DNA of 64,000 bases from Timema cristinae (lineage: Eukaryota; Arthropoda; Insecta; Phasmatodea; Timematidae), in assembly GCA_039000515.1 (NCBI GenBank), contig JBCFYV010009882.1, positions 52,565,846 through 52,629,845 of the forward strand, written 5' to 3'. Below are positions 1 through 11,660 of the stretch, piece by piece; the first letter of the stretch is position 1; every line of letters starts with the position of its first letter. The position numbers and the translations under genes were made by a program. The notes beneath the pieces are model-generated. The model saw nothing but the letters and a program-made list of their open reading frames with translations. It was not told where the DNA came from and ran no database searches.

Positions 1-1243
1 ACTCAAAACAAAAATAAAACAAAGGCTTATTTCCTCATACTTTATGTCTTACCAGTCTAATAGCTGTGCCAACATTGATATAAAATATGCCAACAAATTT
101 TAATTAGATTTATGTACACATTTAGGTATGCCTGATATTTTCCTCTTTTTTAGTTGCCTATCATAATAATTGCATTGATCAATAAATAGAGCATAGTGCA
201 TTATTGCTCACTTGATTTTCAACTAATCAAATAATAAATGTAGTCAGTCATGCAAAAACTACCTATTTAATACAAATTATGTGTATAGTCATTTACCATA
301 GGCTATGTGCACCAGTACTGGTGGCTCGACTTGTGAAAACTTCGTAAGTTCTTGTAGGGAAAATCCAAGCGGCATCATGCTTACTGCAATCAAATACTTG
401 AAAATCCTAAAACATAACCTACCGTTTCTCTTAAACTACTTGGACAATCACAATAGCTTTTTTTAGAATTCGTTATAAAAACCTTAAAAGAGATGTGAAT
501 ATTATTGAAATTCCCATATTTCAGTTGGTTTGCTTCGAAAAAATTGTTTTCTAGTGAAAGAACTAAAATGAGGTTTTTATTACAGACATATTTTCACTCT
601 GTGTAAAAGTTTTTTCCTAATTGTGATAGAGGGGTAGTATAAGTGTATGAAATGACCATCATCAACTGAATTTTATTTTGATATAAGACTCATTCCTTGT
701 ATTGGTGTTAGAGGAATGAGCCTTACATAAAAATAAAATTAAGTTCATGATGATCATTTCATATATTTAAACTACCCATCTGTCTCAATTAGGAAAAAAC
801 TTTTACACGGAGTGAAAATATATCTGCAGTAAAAGCCTCATTATAGTTATTTTATAAAAAAGCAATTTTTTCAAAGCAAACAAATTGGAATATGGAAATT
901 TTAATACTCTCCTCATGTATTTTAAAGTTTTTATAACAAATTCTGAAAAAAACTACTGTGATTGTCCAAGTGGTTTATGAGAAATGGTGAGTTATGTTTT
1001 AGGATTTTCGAGTATTTGATCGCGGTAAACATGATGCCGCTCGGATTTACCCTACAAGAACTTAAAAGTGTGGCCATCTCATGCGCTTGTGTTGTGAATT
1101 CAAATATCGTCTGCACTTTGCATGGAGCCTATTGTTAAAATATATATGTTACAAATTTTGCTAACACACGATTAAAGATATTATTTAATATTTTGCCTTA
1201 GATTTTGTTACTTATTAAAAAATATTTGGTTTTATGTTTTCAG
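1..1243 (+). other. Intron upstream of the first visible Cadps exon
   Basis: Ends in a good acceptor at 1242-1243. It holds the fold-back element at 346-1064. The flanks (1-345 and 1065-1243) are AT-rich and show nothing recognisable. Short open frames here are not coding. Confidence 0.8.
346..1064. mobile_element. Fold-back (long inverted repeat) element
   Basis: Two arms of about 350 bp, 346-697 and 712-1064, are diverged reverse complements round a loop of about 14 bp. The left arm opens AAGTTCTTGTAGGG and the right arm closes with its complement; the centre pairs CTCATTCCT with AGGAATGAG. Arms differ by many substitutions and small indels, so the copy is old. No coding capacity was seen. 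Target duplications could not be fixed because outer similarity fades gradually. A fold-back transposon or MITE is most likely; a local inverted duplication is the alternative. Confidence 0.75.
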
Positions 1244-1413
1244 AATAGAAAGCTTATGCCTAAATTTGTACTAAAAGAAATGGAATCCCTGTACATAGAG
1301 GAACTGAAGTCTTCGATTAACCTATTAATGGCAAACTTGGAGTCATTACCTGTATCGAAAGGGTCAATGGACTCTAAATATGGACTACAAAAATTGAAAA
1401 AGTACAATCATAG
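1244..1413 (+). CDS. Cadps: Cadps exon (pre-C2 region)
   Basis: 170-nt exon with acceptor TTTTCAG before 1244 and donor GTATTT after 1413. It starts in phase 0 and ends two bases into an arginine codon. It encodes about 57 residues beginning NRKLMPKF and containing [20 protein letters not shown] and [13 protein letters not shown], a block strongly conserved in CAPS proteins just before the C2 domain. The preceding exon, expected to hold the end of the N-terminal helical region, is not in the 1,243 bases upstream. Confidence 0.95.
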
Positions 1414-3228
1414 GTATTTAATAATAATGTATGCTTAGAATTTTTGGTTCTCATTCTGTATTGTTTTATAGTATACTATTAATAAATACTTGCTCTTTCA
1501 AGCGCAATTTCTACTGAATACTCATTCACATTAAAGTTTTGGAAATATCAATAATCTATTTGATAAATCATAACTTTACAGGCCTCGACTTCAATCGTAA
1601 TAAATCGATTTATTTATTAAGTTGGTACAAGAACCATAAAATTAATTTTGAATGCTTTCCAAGAAATGTGTTACATTTTTTGAAAAGTTTACTAATATAT
1701 TGTTTATTGGACAAACGAAGTGTCCTAATGAAGTATTTATATATGTATGTCTACTACTTACATTTATTTATTACAGTAACTATAGAGAGTTTGGCATCTC
1801 GAAGTCTGATTAGAAAAATAACAAAATAAAAAGTAGTTTTAGTGAAAGGTTCACATATGGGTTTACAAATGTGGTATCAGTATTTATAAAAGGCGATTTA
1901 AATGAAATTGGGGTCCTTCCAAGTACCAATGGTTATGTTCCAGAATGAAAAATGTTGTATTTTAACCATTTAAGGGACAAATTTACAACAGTGTTTGATA
2001 TGTTTAAAAATATATCGCAAATAGAGCTAAAATAATGTTAAGTAGGGAGTCGGGTAAGCGATCACATTTAATGTCATAGGAGATTACTGTAATTTGACAA
2101 AAATAAAATCGAATATGTAATTCTAGTGGAACATTCACAAATATCTTTTTACATATTCTGAAGATACCGCAAGTTGGATTTAAGGTGGGTCGGGTTTCTA
2201 CATTCCAATGCCATATCCAACCAATTTGAAATACAAGATTTTACCTATTCTTTTAATTTTAGTGAGAGGCTTACATCTATATCTCTTAAAAACTCCAGAG
2301 ATTTCCTGATTTGAAAAAAAGCACCATTTTCAAGGGAGTATGAAAGAGTTCATTCTAGTTTGGTGGAAAATGCATGGTAATATCTTTATTAGTTCAGAAG
2401 ATTTCGGTTAAGGCTATTTTTAGTGAATTGGTTGTGCCTGTAGGGCTAGCTGCATGCTAAATTTTAGGCATCTATTTTTTCTAGCAATAGCTTAGACATT
2501 GATCAGACTTTAAAATAAACATATCACTTCCCCCATTGTTGGGACAGTTATTTTTAGGAATATATTACATTGACAAACTAGTTTTTAATTATTAGTTAAG
2601 TAGAATAGCATGTATATAGACAATTACATTGATTATTTATTTAAAGCGTGTATCTTTTTAAAAATTTAAATAATTTTTATTGTTTTCATCATTTTTACAT
2701 TGGTTGTACCTATAGAGCTATTGCATGCTAAATTATATATTGGTTTTGACAAGTCACTAAGTGACTGAAACACTTAGAGGGGCTCAATTAACTATATATG
2801 ATATATTAACACATATTATATAAAATTTAGTTGAATCATAAAGTAATGTACACGGTTATTAGAACCAAATTTGCATGTATTTGAAAGAAGATTTTATTAA
2901 TGTGGTTCAAGGTTATAATCGTTTAAGTAATCATTTAAAATCAAATAGAAACAATTACTTACAATCCTTTAATCAAGTGTATTAAAATAACCCATAGATT
3001 TACAGAACAAAAACCTTCAATATATTAATTAAATAATCTAGATTTAAGGTGTTATTAGTTTATTTCAGTTTGACTTCTTAAATCAAAAGTATTTAAAAAC
3101 AATCAACTCGATATATTCAGAATCATGACAGGTAGACTTTATTAAAATAAATTCCTTACTATCGCTATTTTGTATAGATATTGTGGTGATGTAATGTAAA
3201 GCATTCCGTATAAATAGCTATTTATTGG

Positions 3229-3505
3229 TGACCTGGCGGTCTAGGGGTAAGGTGTCAGACTTATTTGCTGGGGGTCCAGGGCTCAGTCCTCGGTCCTGGC
3301 ACAGATTTATCTGATTGCCAAACCCTTCCTTCACCTCTGACAAGATGTATATTAATCACAATTTGTGAATGTGTGAAATGACGACCTCCACCGTGGTTCG
3401 GATCCCACGGTAAACTGTAGGTCCTCCATTTCATCTCACAATCACCCTACCATTACATATTAGCGTAAGAGCGTATAACCCGAACAGGTAGTAAGACGCG
3501 GTGAT
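3229..3505 (+). repeat. tRNA-derived SINE, family A
   Basis: The head reads ACCTGGCGGTCTAGGGGTAA with a B-box-like GGTCCAGGGCTCAGTCCT, resembling a decayed tRNA (pol III boxes). The body (CCACCGTGGTTCGGATCCCA) and the tail (GCGTATAACCCGAACAGG, then TAGTAAGACGCGG) recur reverse-complemented at 57559-57837. The copy runs into a TAA array at its 3' end, as many insect SINEs do. It is not a tRNA gene: the acceptor arm does not fold. Confidence 0.85.
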
Positions 3506-3506
3506 G

Positions 3507-3573
<67 letters not shown>

Positions 3574-3653
3574 TAACAACAATAATAATAACAATAATAA
3601 TAACAATAACAATAATAATGATAATAATTAATAATAATTAATAATAATAATAA
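3506..3653. repeat. TAA/AAT microsatellite at SINE tail
   Basis: Nearly pure TAA repeat of about 20 units, then interrupted by CAA and TGA variants. It produces a false tyrosine-rich open frame on the minus strand. It probably grew from the simple-repeat tail of the adjoining SINE. Confidence 0.95.
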
Positions 3654-3966
3654 CCATTTATTATTGGTCAATTAACAAAAATAAAATTCTTTGAACACAC
3701 TTATTGCAAAAGCATTAAAACTTAATTATATTCTACACATCTTCAGTGAAATACTATGCTTTTAAATTAATTTTATTATTCAATTAGATTTAATATATAG
3801 GCCTAGGTATAGAAAATGTTAACTCGCCCAATAAGTAATGACTTAATAAATAATAATGTATAAAACACCTGACAAAATATATCCTAAATTTAATAACTCA
3901 ATTTTGGTATATATGTTGAAACATTATTAAAACAGAATAGTAAATCATTTGTGTTTTGTATGACAG

Positions 3967-4060
3967 ATCTCAAGGTTCATTAGCAAAACTCGAGGGGGAT
4001 TCTGCTGATATGGATGCACAGCTCACAAAACTTGATGTCGTCCTCACTTTTCAATTAGAG
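3967..4060 (+). CDS. Cadps: Cadps exon (linker into C2 domain)
   Basis: 94-nt exon; acceptor GACAG, donor GTAAGT. It completes the split arginine codon and then encodes SQGSLAKLEGDSADMDAQL followed by TKLDVVLTFQLE, the first beta strand of the C2 domain. It ends in phase 0. The acidic serine-rich linker is the part of this region that varies most between CAPS proteins; VVLTFQLE matches the family's VVLSF-LE strand. Confidence 0.93.
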
Positions 4061-5029
4061 GTAAGTATGAACTAACTGTGAATGTCTAAACACATGATTT
4101 ATTACATTAATTCACAGTCATTGTATAGTGACTATTTTAATCATGGTGTCCACATTTTATATTATAAAAAGCAGGGAAAAGATATATTTCACAATGGCAA
4201 CTATTATTTAGTATGGTGTATGTATGCCGTTTGTATGTTACAAAAAAAAAACAAGAAATATAGTAAATAGAGAAAAATAATGGAGGAATAAAGAGAAAAA
4301 ATAGTTGAAACACAAAACGTGTTATTAAAACTCACTTTTCATTGCTTATTCAGAGTGACAAGATCACATCAAATCATATAATGGTATATCAAGGGAATAT
4401 TAGTTTCATCATAAATTTCAAGGAACAAATATTAATATCAAGAAAAATTCTGTTCGTGCAGAAACATGATAAAATTTAAATTCCAGTTTTTTCTCTACAT
4501 CAATTATTGATTATAAAATAAATGTAGGGAGCTAGATGCAAATCGCTTATAACTAATGGTTTAGTTCAAACATTTTATTAATATTTACCACTAAGGGGAA
4601 TTGTGCATAGGAACCTTTGAGATAAGTTTTTTTTTATTCAACATAGTTTTTCTAAATGTGTTTTAACTAAACTATGGGGTGCTAAATTTCATATTTAAAA
4701 TGCATTACTAGTTGAAAATCACATTATTTGATTATAATCATGATCATCATGCAAATTTTCAGATTTTAAATTTTTGACTTATAAAAAGCATTTCTGAAGG
4801 TAAGAAGTAAATATTAAATACATGGCAAAAGGGTCAGCATTACTGTGTAAGATTGGGCCTCATCTGTTTATGTTTACAGTTTGAAGCTGTCAGATTAACT
4901 TATAAACAAAACTAGAGGAGAGTGAATAATGTCTGTTTTATCCTTGTCTGAAAACAATTCATATGTTCCTCCCCTCCTCCTGGACCTTGCTGCAACACTG
5001 TGATCAGAGCAGATGGCAAGTATTTCTTA

Positions 5030-5778
5030 GGCCCCTTATCCACTGGAGAAACATTGAGAAACTTTTGATTTCTTTTTCAAGTTTCATGTTTCTGAAAATG
5101 TTCCTCATTGTTCCAGAAAGTTGTGCCTTGTCCTTTCATGTTTCCAAACATATAAACTAAAAGTTGATGGTTGTTGCATTTTTCCGTTTGAGACGGTAAT
5201 ATCCAAATAATCAACATGTTGTGTACACAACCCTAATTGGAACTTATTGTTGCCTTGCTAGAGACAGTGAGTCACCGGTCACAGTTTAATTGTTATGATT
5301 TCCTTTGAGCAGACAACATGTAATTTAATAAATACAATAAATTGATATTGCTACTCTATAATTGTCCGCTTTTATAGCTATTGGCTCAATACAACCCAAC
5401 AACCGTTCCAGATCAAAACTAGATATTTTAATAAAGATTTTAAGATGCCCATAGGTGATTTGCCTTGATAATAGGTCATTCTTCAAGACATTCGAAATCT
5501 GTAATCCACCACATTGTTTTCTCTCTTGAGGACTTGGCCATATCCAAAATTTATGTTTCCTTTTTTTTCTTGTTTTTAATACTCAAAATAATATAAGATG
5601 TCACTGTTAGTGTAAAAAGGTGGTCTTCATCATAGTCGTACCACAACTTTACTGAATATGTTGACTCAATGAAGACAGATTGTTCCCGCAAAAATGCGAA
5701 ACATAAAAAACCAGAAACAAAACTGAAATGTTCCTCAAGTTGAGTTGCCCCAGTGTGGACAAAAAGTGTATACTCATT
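5030..5778. mobile_element. Possible DNA-transposon remnant with imperfect ends
   Basis: The left edge (TATCCACTGGAGAAACATTG) and the reverse complement of the right edge (TGTCCACACTGGGGCAACTC) are similar with small gaps, and both continue into a GA/CTT-rich stretch with TTGAG-AAC in common. This suggests terminal inverted repeats of a non-autonomous element about 750 bp long. No transposase and no clear target duplication were seen, so the boundaries are uncertain. Confidence 0.35.
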
Positions 5779-5854
5779 GACATAATTTCCTAAATTTTGA
5801 AACTAAAAGTATCAGATGGCCATGAAAAGTTCCTCATATTCCTTCGGTGAGTAT

Positions 5855-5882
5855 GTACTGTACTGTACTGTACTGTACTGTA
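5855..5882. repeat. GTACT pentanucleotide microsatellite
   Basis: Five to six perfect GTACT units. Since GTAC is self-complementary, the run can form short hairpins. No associated gene. Confidence 0.9.
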
Positions 5883-7387
5883 CCTTTAGAATTGCTGGCA
5901 TAGTGTTTTAAGAGTGATGCATTCTGTGCAAAAATTACTCAAGTACACAATTTAAATACATATTATTTCTCATCGTACGACCATTTTTGAGCGAAGGAGT
6001 GATATAGATCTCAACTCTGGAAAGAATTACTCAGAACTGACATCTTGGTAGCCAATCCAGATACATGTCAGTATTTTAAGAGGGGAAGGGGTCTTAGAGG
6101 GGGTAATTTAACTATATTTGCTCATTTGGAAATGAATTTGGCCCAATGACAAACTTAAAATGCGCGCGATTTCCCTTGAAACAAAACAGCTCTCGGAACA
6201 CATAATTGGTAAATCAAATAATAATTTTGAGAGATGTTTGTAACAAATAAGTCCTTTCTTCCATTTTAATAGAAATTTATATTTATCACACATTATTAGA
6301 TAATCACTTTAATTGTCAAAAAGACTAACTTTTGGAATTAGGCCTTACTTGGTTAAAAACCAGATCCTAGAGATGTACTACCATCTGTTCTGGTGGACAA
6401 CAGAATATCACCCCAAAAAACAGTACTGTTATGCAAAAAAAAAACCAGTATGTATGGTCACCCTAATTATAATTATGTATCATAGTTGTTGGACGATGTT
6501 ATTATATTTTATTTACCCTCCATCAGGCGCAATATGAATCGTAACACCATTGGGTGCAAATAATCTGTCAGATTAACAATACAGTTATCTCCCGATTTTA
6601 ATAAATTTTGGTTATAAAACTACTAAACTGTTCATTTTATTTCAATTTTGTATTAGAAACTTGAAAGCAAGAACAAAAACATTCAAATGAATAATAAGAA
6701 ATATAAAACTGGCCACTGAAATTGTGCATTCACCCAAAAATAATAATTTGTGATTGTGATCAATTAAACTACTAAATGATGAACTAATCACTAAGATCAC
6801 TATAATTAATATTAGTCTCAAATGCAGTTTATACTTGTACTTAAGTAATAATACACATTTTACAAGTTTTAAGGAATAAAATTAGAAATTCGCAAAAACT
6901 CACACGATCAGGCGCATTTATTTTCATGGATTATTCGTTCACAACTGAGGACCACAGAACACTGAGAAAAACACTGATGCGCCCATTGTATAGATGGTGG
7001 TGAAGGAGGAAGCTACTGTGAGCCCCGCTACTTTCCAGGAAAAATTCTAGATTCCACACACAAAAAAGTTCCCTCTTCATCTCACAGATTAGATGCACCC
7101 GATGGAAGGTTAAAACAGTAATATTAAAACTACTGCGCACTTTATACATAATATATAGCCTCTAAAATAGGTATACAAATGTGTTTTGTTTGGCCTTGTA
7201 AGTTCAATACTTTTTACGATATTTAAAAATCTTTCTTTTAAAATATAACTAGTAAAATATTAATGTTGACCAATTATCTTATTTGATCATGTGTAAAGTA
7301 GTCTATATCTTAGATCTATCATGTTATAGACTTTTCTTTATGATAAATATATTAACTTCAACGAATAATATTTATGGTAACTTACAG

Positions 7388-7509
7388 GTGGTGGTTATGG
7401 AAGTAAAAGGTCTTAAAACACTAGCTCCTAATCGAATTGTGTATTGTACAATGGAAGTTGAAGGAGGTGAGAAATTGCAAACAGACCAGGCAGAAGCATC
7501 TAAACCTAT
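7388..7509 (+). CDS. Cadps: Cadps exon (C2 domain, first part)
   Basis: 122-nt exon; acceptor CTTACAG, donor GTGAGT. It encodes [20 protein letters not shown], then [20 protein letters not shown] and a split methionine codon. This is the core of the CAPS C2 domain, nearly invariant from insects to vertebrates. The loops lack the full set of aspartates of a classical calcium-binding C2 fold, which is normal for CAPS. Confidence 0.97.
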
Positions 7510-8279
7510 GTGAGTATTATATGTATGCACTGAAATAAATACAATATCATTAATATATTATTTATATTATAATAACTGGTAAGGATTGATTTTTACAGAA
7601 AATTATAATGCATGCATTTTACTCACTTTATGGAAGATGTTGTCTGCGTTGTTAGTAAGATGTGAAGCAAGAAACTTTTGACTTGATTTTAGCTCCCCCC
7701 TCTGGTCTGAATGATAGACATATCTAAATACAACGTGAAAATAATAAATGAACTCTTTTAAATACAATATTATACATTTTATTGAATTAGTAACCTACTT
7801 TTCCAAAAACTATTTAAAAATTTTTAATATCTAACATCATAACAGTTATATGACAGAGTTTTAGTTAAGAATCTTAGTTCGACTCTTATTGAAATAAACT
7901 TTACCTGATTTATATTACTTTGGAAATAGTAGTCAGTTTTTAAAAACCATTCAAAATATATCCTGTGTATTTATATATAATTATATACCATACTAATAGT
8001 TGGTGATTTTTTTTCAAATGTATCTTAAAGATAGGTTTATTAACAGTAATCCAACTAATGGTTTTGTACGTGTCTAAGCCTATTTAGGTTCATAGTGGCG
8101 CGTCTCAGTTCCTATACTAAATTAATAGTGTCTACCAAGAATGGCTTACTCTAAAGATAAAGGAATTTGGTCATGAGTTTCTTTTAAAACATTATTTGAT
8201 AGTTTACAGATGATTAAAGAATTGTTAATCAACGTATTAACTGTATACTATTGTTTATAAAATATATGTGGAAAAAATG

Positions 8280-8360
8280 ACATCTGGACAAGGGAATCAA
8301 ACTAGGGACTTTTTATTTAAAGCCATTGCTCACCCACAGAGTTATCCAAGTTCATTCTAT
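8280..8360 (-). repeat. Possible tRNA-like SINE head fragment
   Basis: On the minus strand the segment reads a B-box-like GTCCCTAGTTTGATTCCCTT after GGGTGAGCAATGGC, the arrangement of a SINE head. It is short and isolated with no tail, so it may be coincidence or an old truncated copy. Confidence 0.35.
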
Positions 8361-8467
8361 GCCTTTCATACACACTGGACATAGTATTAACCTGTATAGC
8401 TCAGTAATAAAGACTAAGACTAAGACAAAGTGCAGGGTTTGTTGAAGTTTGAACCATTCTTTTCTAC

Positions 8468-10195
8468 CGGGTATACAAGGAAATTATTTAAACCAGATAG
8501 ATAAAATGATTAGAATAACAAAAATAGATTTATTATAGCAGAAAAATAAAATATATGATTGATTACAATAGATATACAAAAACATAAGATAGAAGTTCCA
8601 GATTAATACTGTCTTGTCGCAACACGGGCAAGATCAAATGCAGCGCCTTGAAGTGTAATGTTCAATTACAAAACAGCTGGACTGACGCAAGGCTACTGTC
8701 AGTTGATTCTAAAAGAAAAACAGTGTGGAAATTATATACATATAGTATAGTTAACATTTATAAACTAGCTTGCTTGATTGGGACAAAAGAAAATTATTTA
8801 AGAGACATAGTATAATGAATTGCAATAGAAAGGTTATTTGATTACAATGGTAGATGGCTAACATACAGGTGTCTACACACAAGAATACTATGGTCGGTCC
8901 TTTCCCTATTGGTACTGCCAGAGCATTCAATAGTACATATATTTACTGACCCACTCCCTAGGGTACAATACTAATATAATTCATACAAGACTAATACTCA
9001 GCCAATAAGTGCCAAAAACGGGCAAAGAGAAAAAAAGGTATTATCCGCGCGGACAACATATAGAAACAAGCGGAGTTCTGCGCTTTACGCACCCAAGCTA
9101 ATAACACACGCGAAGCGTGGCAACAAGAATAATTCAATACATTGAACACACTAACCCAACTGGTCCTAAAAAAAGGATAGACAACTTGGTTGTAGCCATA
9201 AAAACAACTGTGTAATTCTAAGGACTCAAAAGAGAAATATTGTGCTTGTTGAGAATAGCAACTATTTGGACCAAGTCCTCATTACATCTGGAGCTCAAGG
9301 CTCCTATATCGAAGCTATATCATATGGATATAGGAAAAACACGGCCACTTGGACCAATATAACAAGTCTGAAGGACTTGAGAAACACTAGAGTTACGTGA
9401 CAACATCAACAGAGTTGTAATAATATACAACCCAAATTTAGTCATTCTGACTGAAACAAGAAGTCAAAATAATCATAATAGTCACCTCGACTATACTAAG
9501 TCTGAAATAAACAATAAGTCAAATGAACTTATTAAATAAACAATTTCTAATCTTTTAACTAAACAATAAGTTAGATGGACGTCGCCTCTATACTTAAGAA
9601 ATCGGAGAGGATATTCCTTGGTGGCGCGGCGGTGAGAACCACTTCCAGCACATCATGGTCACCGGTTCCTTCATGAAGAGAGACTTTCCTCGGAGGCGCT
9701 GCGATGAGTACCACGCCCAATACTGCATGGCCACAGGCCCTTTCGTGAAGAGGGGTTTTCCTCAGAGGTGCTGCGGTGAGTACTACGCCCTATACAGCAT
9801 GGCCACCGGTCCCTTCATGAAGAGAGTTTTTCCTTGGAGGCGCGGTGGTGAGCAACACGCCCAATACTCCAGGGCCACCGGTTCCTTCGGGAAGAGAGGT
9901 TTTCCTCAGTGGCGCGGCGGTGAGAACCACGCCCTATACTCCATGGCCACCGGTCCCATCGTGGAGATAAGTTCTTTCTTCAACAATGTGATGTGATAGA
10001 ATAATATCTTCTAAATCTGAGGGTACATATTTTATACCCTTTTTTGACTAGAATGGAACAAAAAGAAATAGAGAAAAGACGTGATAACACAGCTGATGAT
10101 AGGAGCTTGCGGGGTGTGGAAAAGGGAGGTTCGAAGACATGCCGCCACGACAGTGGCGCTCGAGGGACGTGGGAGCGAACCTAACATAGGTTTAG
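8468..10195. mobile_element. Unclassified ~1.7-kb insertion with 72-bp tandem array
   Basis: The segment is flanked by the 11-bp direct repeat TTCTTTTCTAC (8457-8467 and 10196-10206), which looks like a target duplication. Inside, the right half is much more GC-rich than the surrounding intron and carries the 72-bp array; on the minus strand GGGTATAAAATATG near 10036 resembles a TATA box. No reverse transcriptase, transposase or inverted ends were recognised. An 11-bp duplication does not fit most LTR (4-6 bp), hAT (8) or Tc1 (2) elements; Mutator-like (9-11) or target-primed insertion are possible. Confidence 0.5.
9614..9963 (+). repeat. 72-bp minisatellite, about five units, one continuous reading frame
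   Basis: Units start at 9655, 9727, 9799, 9871 and 9943, exactly 72 bp apart with no indel, plus a partial unit from 9614. Units differ by substitutions. Since 72 is 24 codons, the frame is open from 9598 to 9996, with unit consensus like MATGPFxKRxFPxRRGGE then xHAQYS. A start exists at 9655 but there is no recognisable protein family, and the frame is kept automatically by the unit length. Whether it is translated is unknown. Confidence 0.9.
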
Positions 10196-10279
10196 TTCTT
10201 TTCTACGACAGAAGAAGTAGTAAGTGGATGTGTTAGCAAGCACTCTGTCGCCATTTGTGTTCAATATTATGCTAGAAGG

Positions 10280-10580
10280 CATGTTGAAGTTATCCAATCC
10301 CATCCAGCCACGGTGAGTAAGTTTTGAAGCATATTATTCCTGAATGTATTAGCTTTAATTATCTTCTTTGGATTCCACTATTGTAAGTTTAGTATTTTTA
10401 AGCAGATTTGCATTATTAAAATGACTTGTAGTATTTTCTATTGAGAGCACGTGGATCATATCCGAGTCCATCCAGTCGTTAACAGTAAGTTTTGAAGGAT
10501 ATTATTATTAAATATTTCAAATCTAATCCTCTTCTTTGGATTCTGCCAATATTATTATAACTTCTTATTTTTACATAGCC
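10280..10580. repeat. Diverged 168-bp tandem duplication
   Basis: Two copies at a 168-bp offset share TAAGTTTTGAAG-ATATTATT and TCTTCTTTGGATTC, with much divergence between. Each copy carries CATCCAG upstream of a GTAAG motif that resembles a splice donor, but no open frame precedes it. Confidence 0.6.
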
Positions 10581-11515
10581 TAATTGTGTAGGTGTCAACT
10601 TTACATGATTGATACGCTACAAAAGGCCCAGGGTTATATTAGCGTGTCCAGATGTCATGTTTCAACATGTATTTGAAATATAGTTATAAATCGCGCATAG
10701 ACCATATCAATTTGTTAGTTTCAATATATTTCATGAAAGGTTTGGATTGAGGGTGTGAACAATTGTGTTTCCTATTACTACGTTAGTGCACTGAATTGTT
10801 ATTATTATTGTATGGTTTTACAACCATTAATATGCTTGTTGCTCTGTGACAACATCTCTTTTTTGGAATCGGTTAATGTTGAGAAACGTGTTCCAGTTGG
10901 TCCACATACGGCTTCCAATATTATCTGCCTATTTAACTTAAACATAACACAGACACACCACCCATTTTCCTGCTGTTAATTTCTACCCTTTGTAAGGGGA
11001 AAACCATATTTCACCAATGATAAATTTTTCTGCCATACCGGAATTAAAACTCTTATTTTTATCTTAATAGGCAGACAAGATACTAGCACTGCACAACTCT
11101 TTAAGCATTGTGTTTGAAAAGGAGTCACTCTTATTCAAATTCACCATAGTCTACAAGCATAAAATATTAAATATTTTCCATTCAATATCTTTTGGTATGG
11201 TCGTATATCGTCATAACAAAATAGATTTTTAAACTTTTGTGTACTTAAAAAAGTTTACTTACATTCAAGCCTTTGCACATTTAAAACGAACATTTTTTTC
11301 AACGCAAACAAAAGAATTGGAATTTTTAATATATAGAAAAGTATTTGATTTATGGTACAGATTCTTAAAAGTTGTATTATGATATCTTAGATATGTGGTA
11401 ATTGCTTTTAATATATTATTTTTAATTATTATTATAATAAGAGGAATAGCTCGATATTGACTATGTGACAATCTTTACTCAATTTTTAAATACGGGTAAA
11501 TTACGTTTTTTAAAG

Positions 11516-11660
11516 GTGGGATACACAGGGTGACTTTTCTACTACACATCCGCTTCCGGCTGTCAAAGTAAAACTGTACACAGAAAATCCCGGTATGTTG
11601 GCTTTAGAGGACAAAGAATTGGGAAAAGTTATTCTGAGACCAACACCACTTTCTTCCAAG
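11516..11660 (+). CDS. Cadps: Cadps exon (C2 domain, second part)
   Basis: 145-nt exon; acceptor TTTAAAG, donor GTAAGC. It encodes (M)[18 protein letters not shown] followed by [19 protein letters not shown] and [11 protein letters not shown], the second half of the C2 fold. It ends in phase 0. ALEDKELG is a CAPS signature also found in vertebrate CADPS and CADPS2. Confidence 0.96.

Larger units (their letters stand above)
1414..3966 (+). other. Cadps intron 1
   Basis: About 2.55 kb between donor GTATTT and acceptor GACAG. It contains the SINE at 3229-3505 and the TAA array to 3653. Two stretches near 2428 and 2699 share a diverged motif (ATTGGTTGT-CCT-TAG-GCTA followed by GCATGCTAAATT), hinting at an old dispersed or duplicated repeat. 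Otherwise AT-rich and featureless. Confidence 0.75.
4061..7387 (+). other. Cadps intron 2
   Basis: About 3.3 kb. Apart from a possible inverted-repeat element (5030-5778) and a pentanucleotide repeat (5855-5882), nothing is recognisable. Blocks 4061-5029 and 5883-7387 are AT-rich with no open frame resembling a protein. Confidence 0.7.
7510..11515 (+). other. Cadps intron 3
   Basis: About 4 kb. It holds a tRNA-like SINE fragment (8280-8360), the 1.7-kb unclassified insertion (8468-10195) and a diverged 168-bp tandem pair (10280-10580). The first 770 bases and the stretch 10590-11515 show nothing recognisable. Confidence 0.7.

Noticed and set aside
1205..1243. ATG at 1205 as the start of a short gene
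   Set aside because: It lies in intron sequence before a clear acceptor; the coding part begins at 1244 and continues an upstream exon.
3453..3671. Tyrosine-rich 72-residue open frame on the minus strand
   Set aside because: It is the TAA microsatellite translated; no coding meaning.
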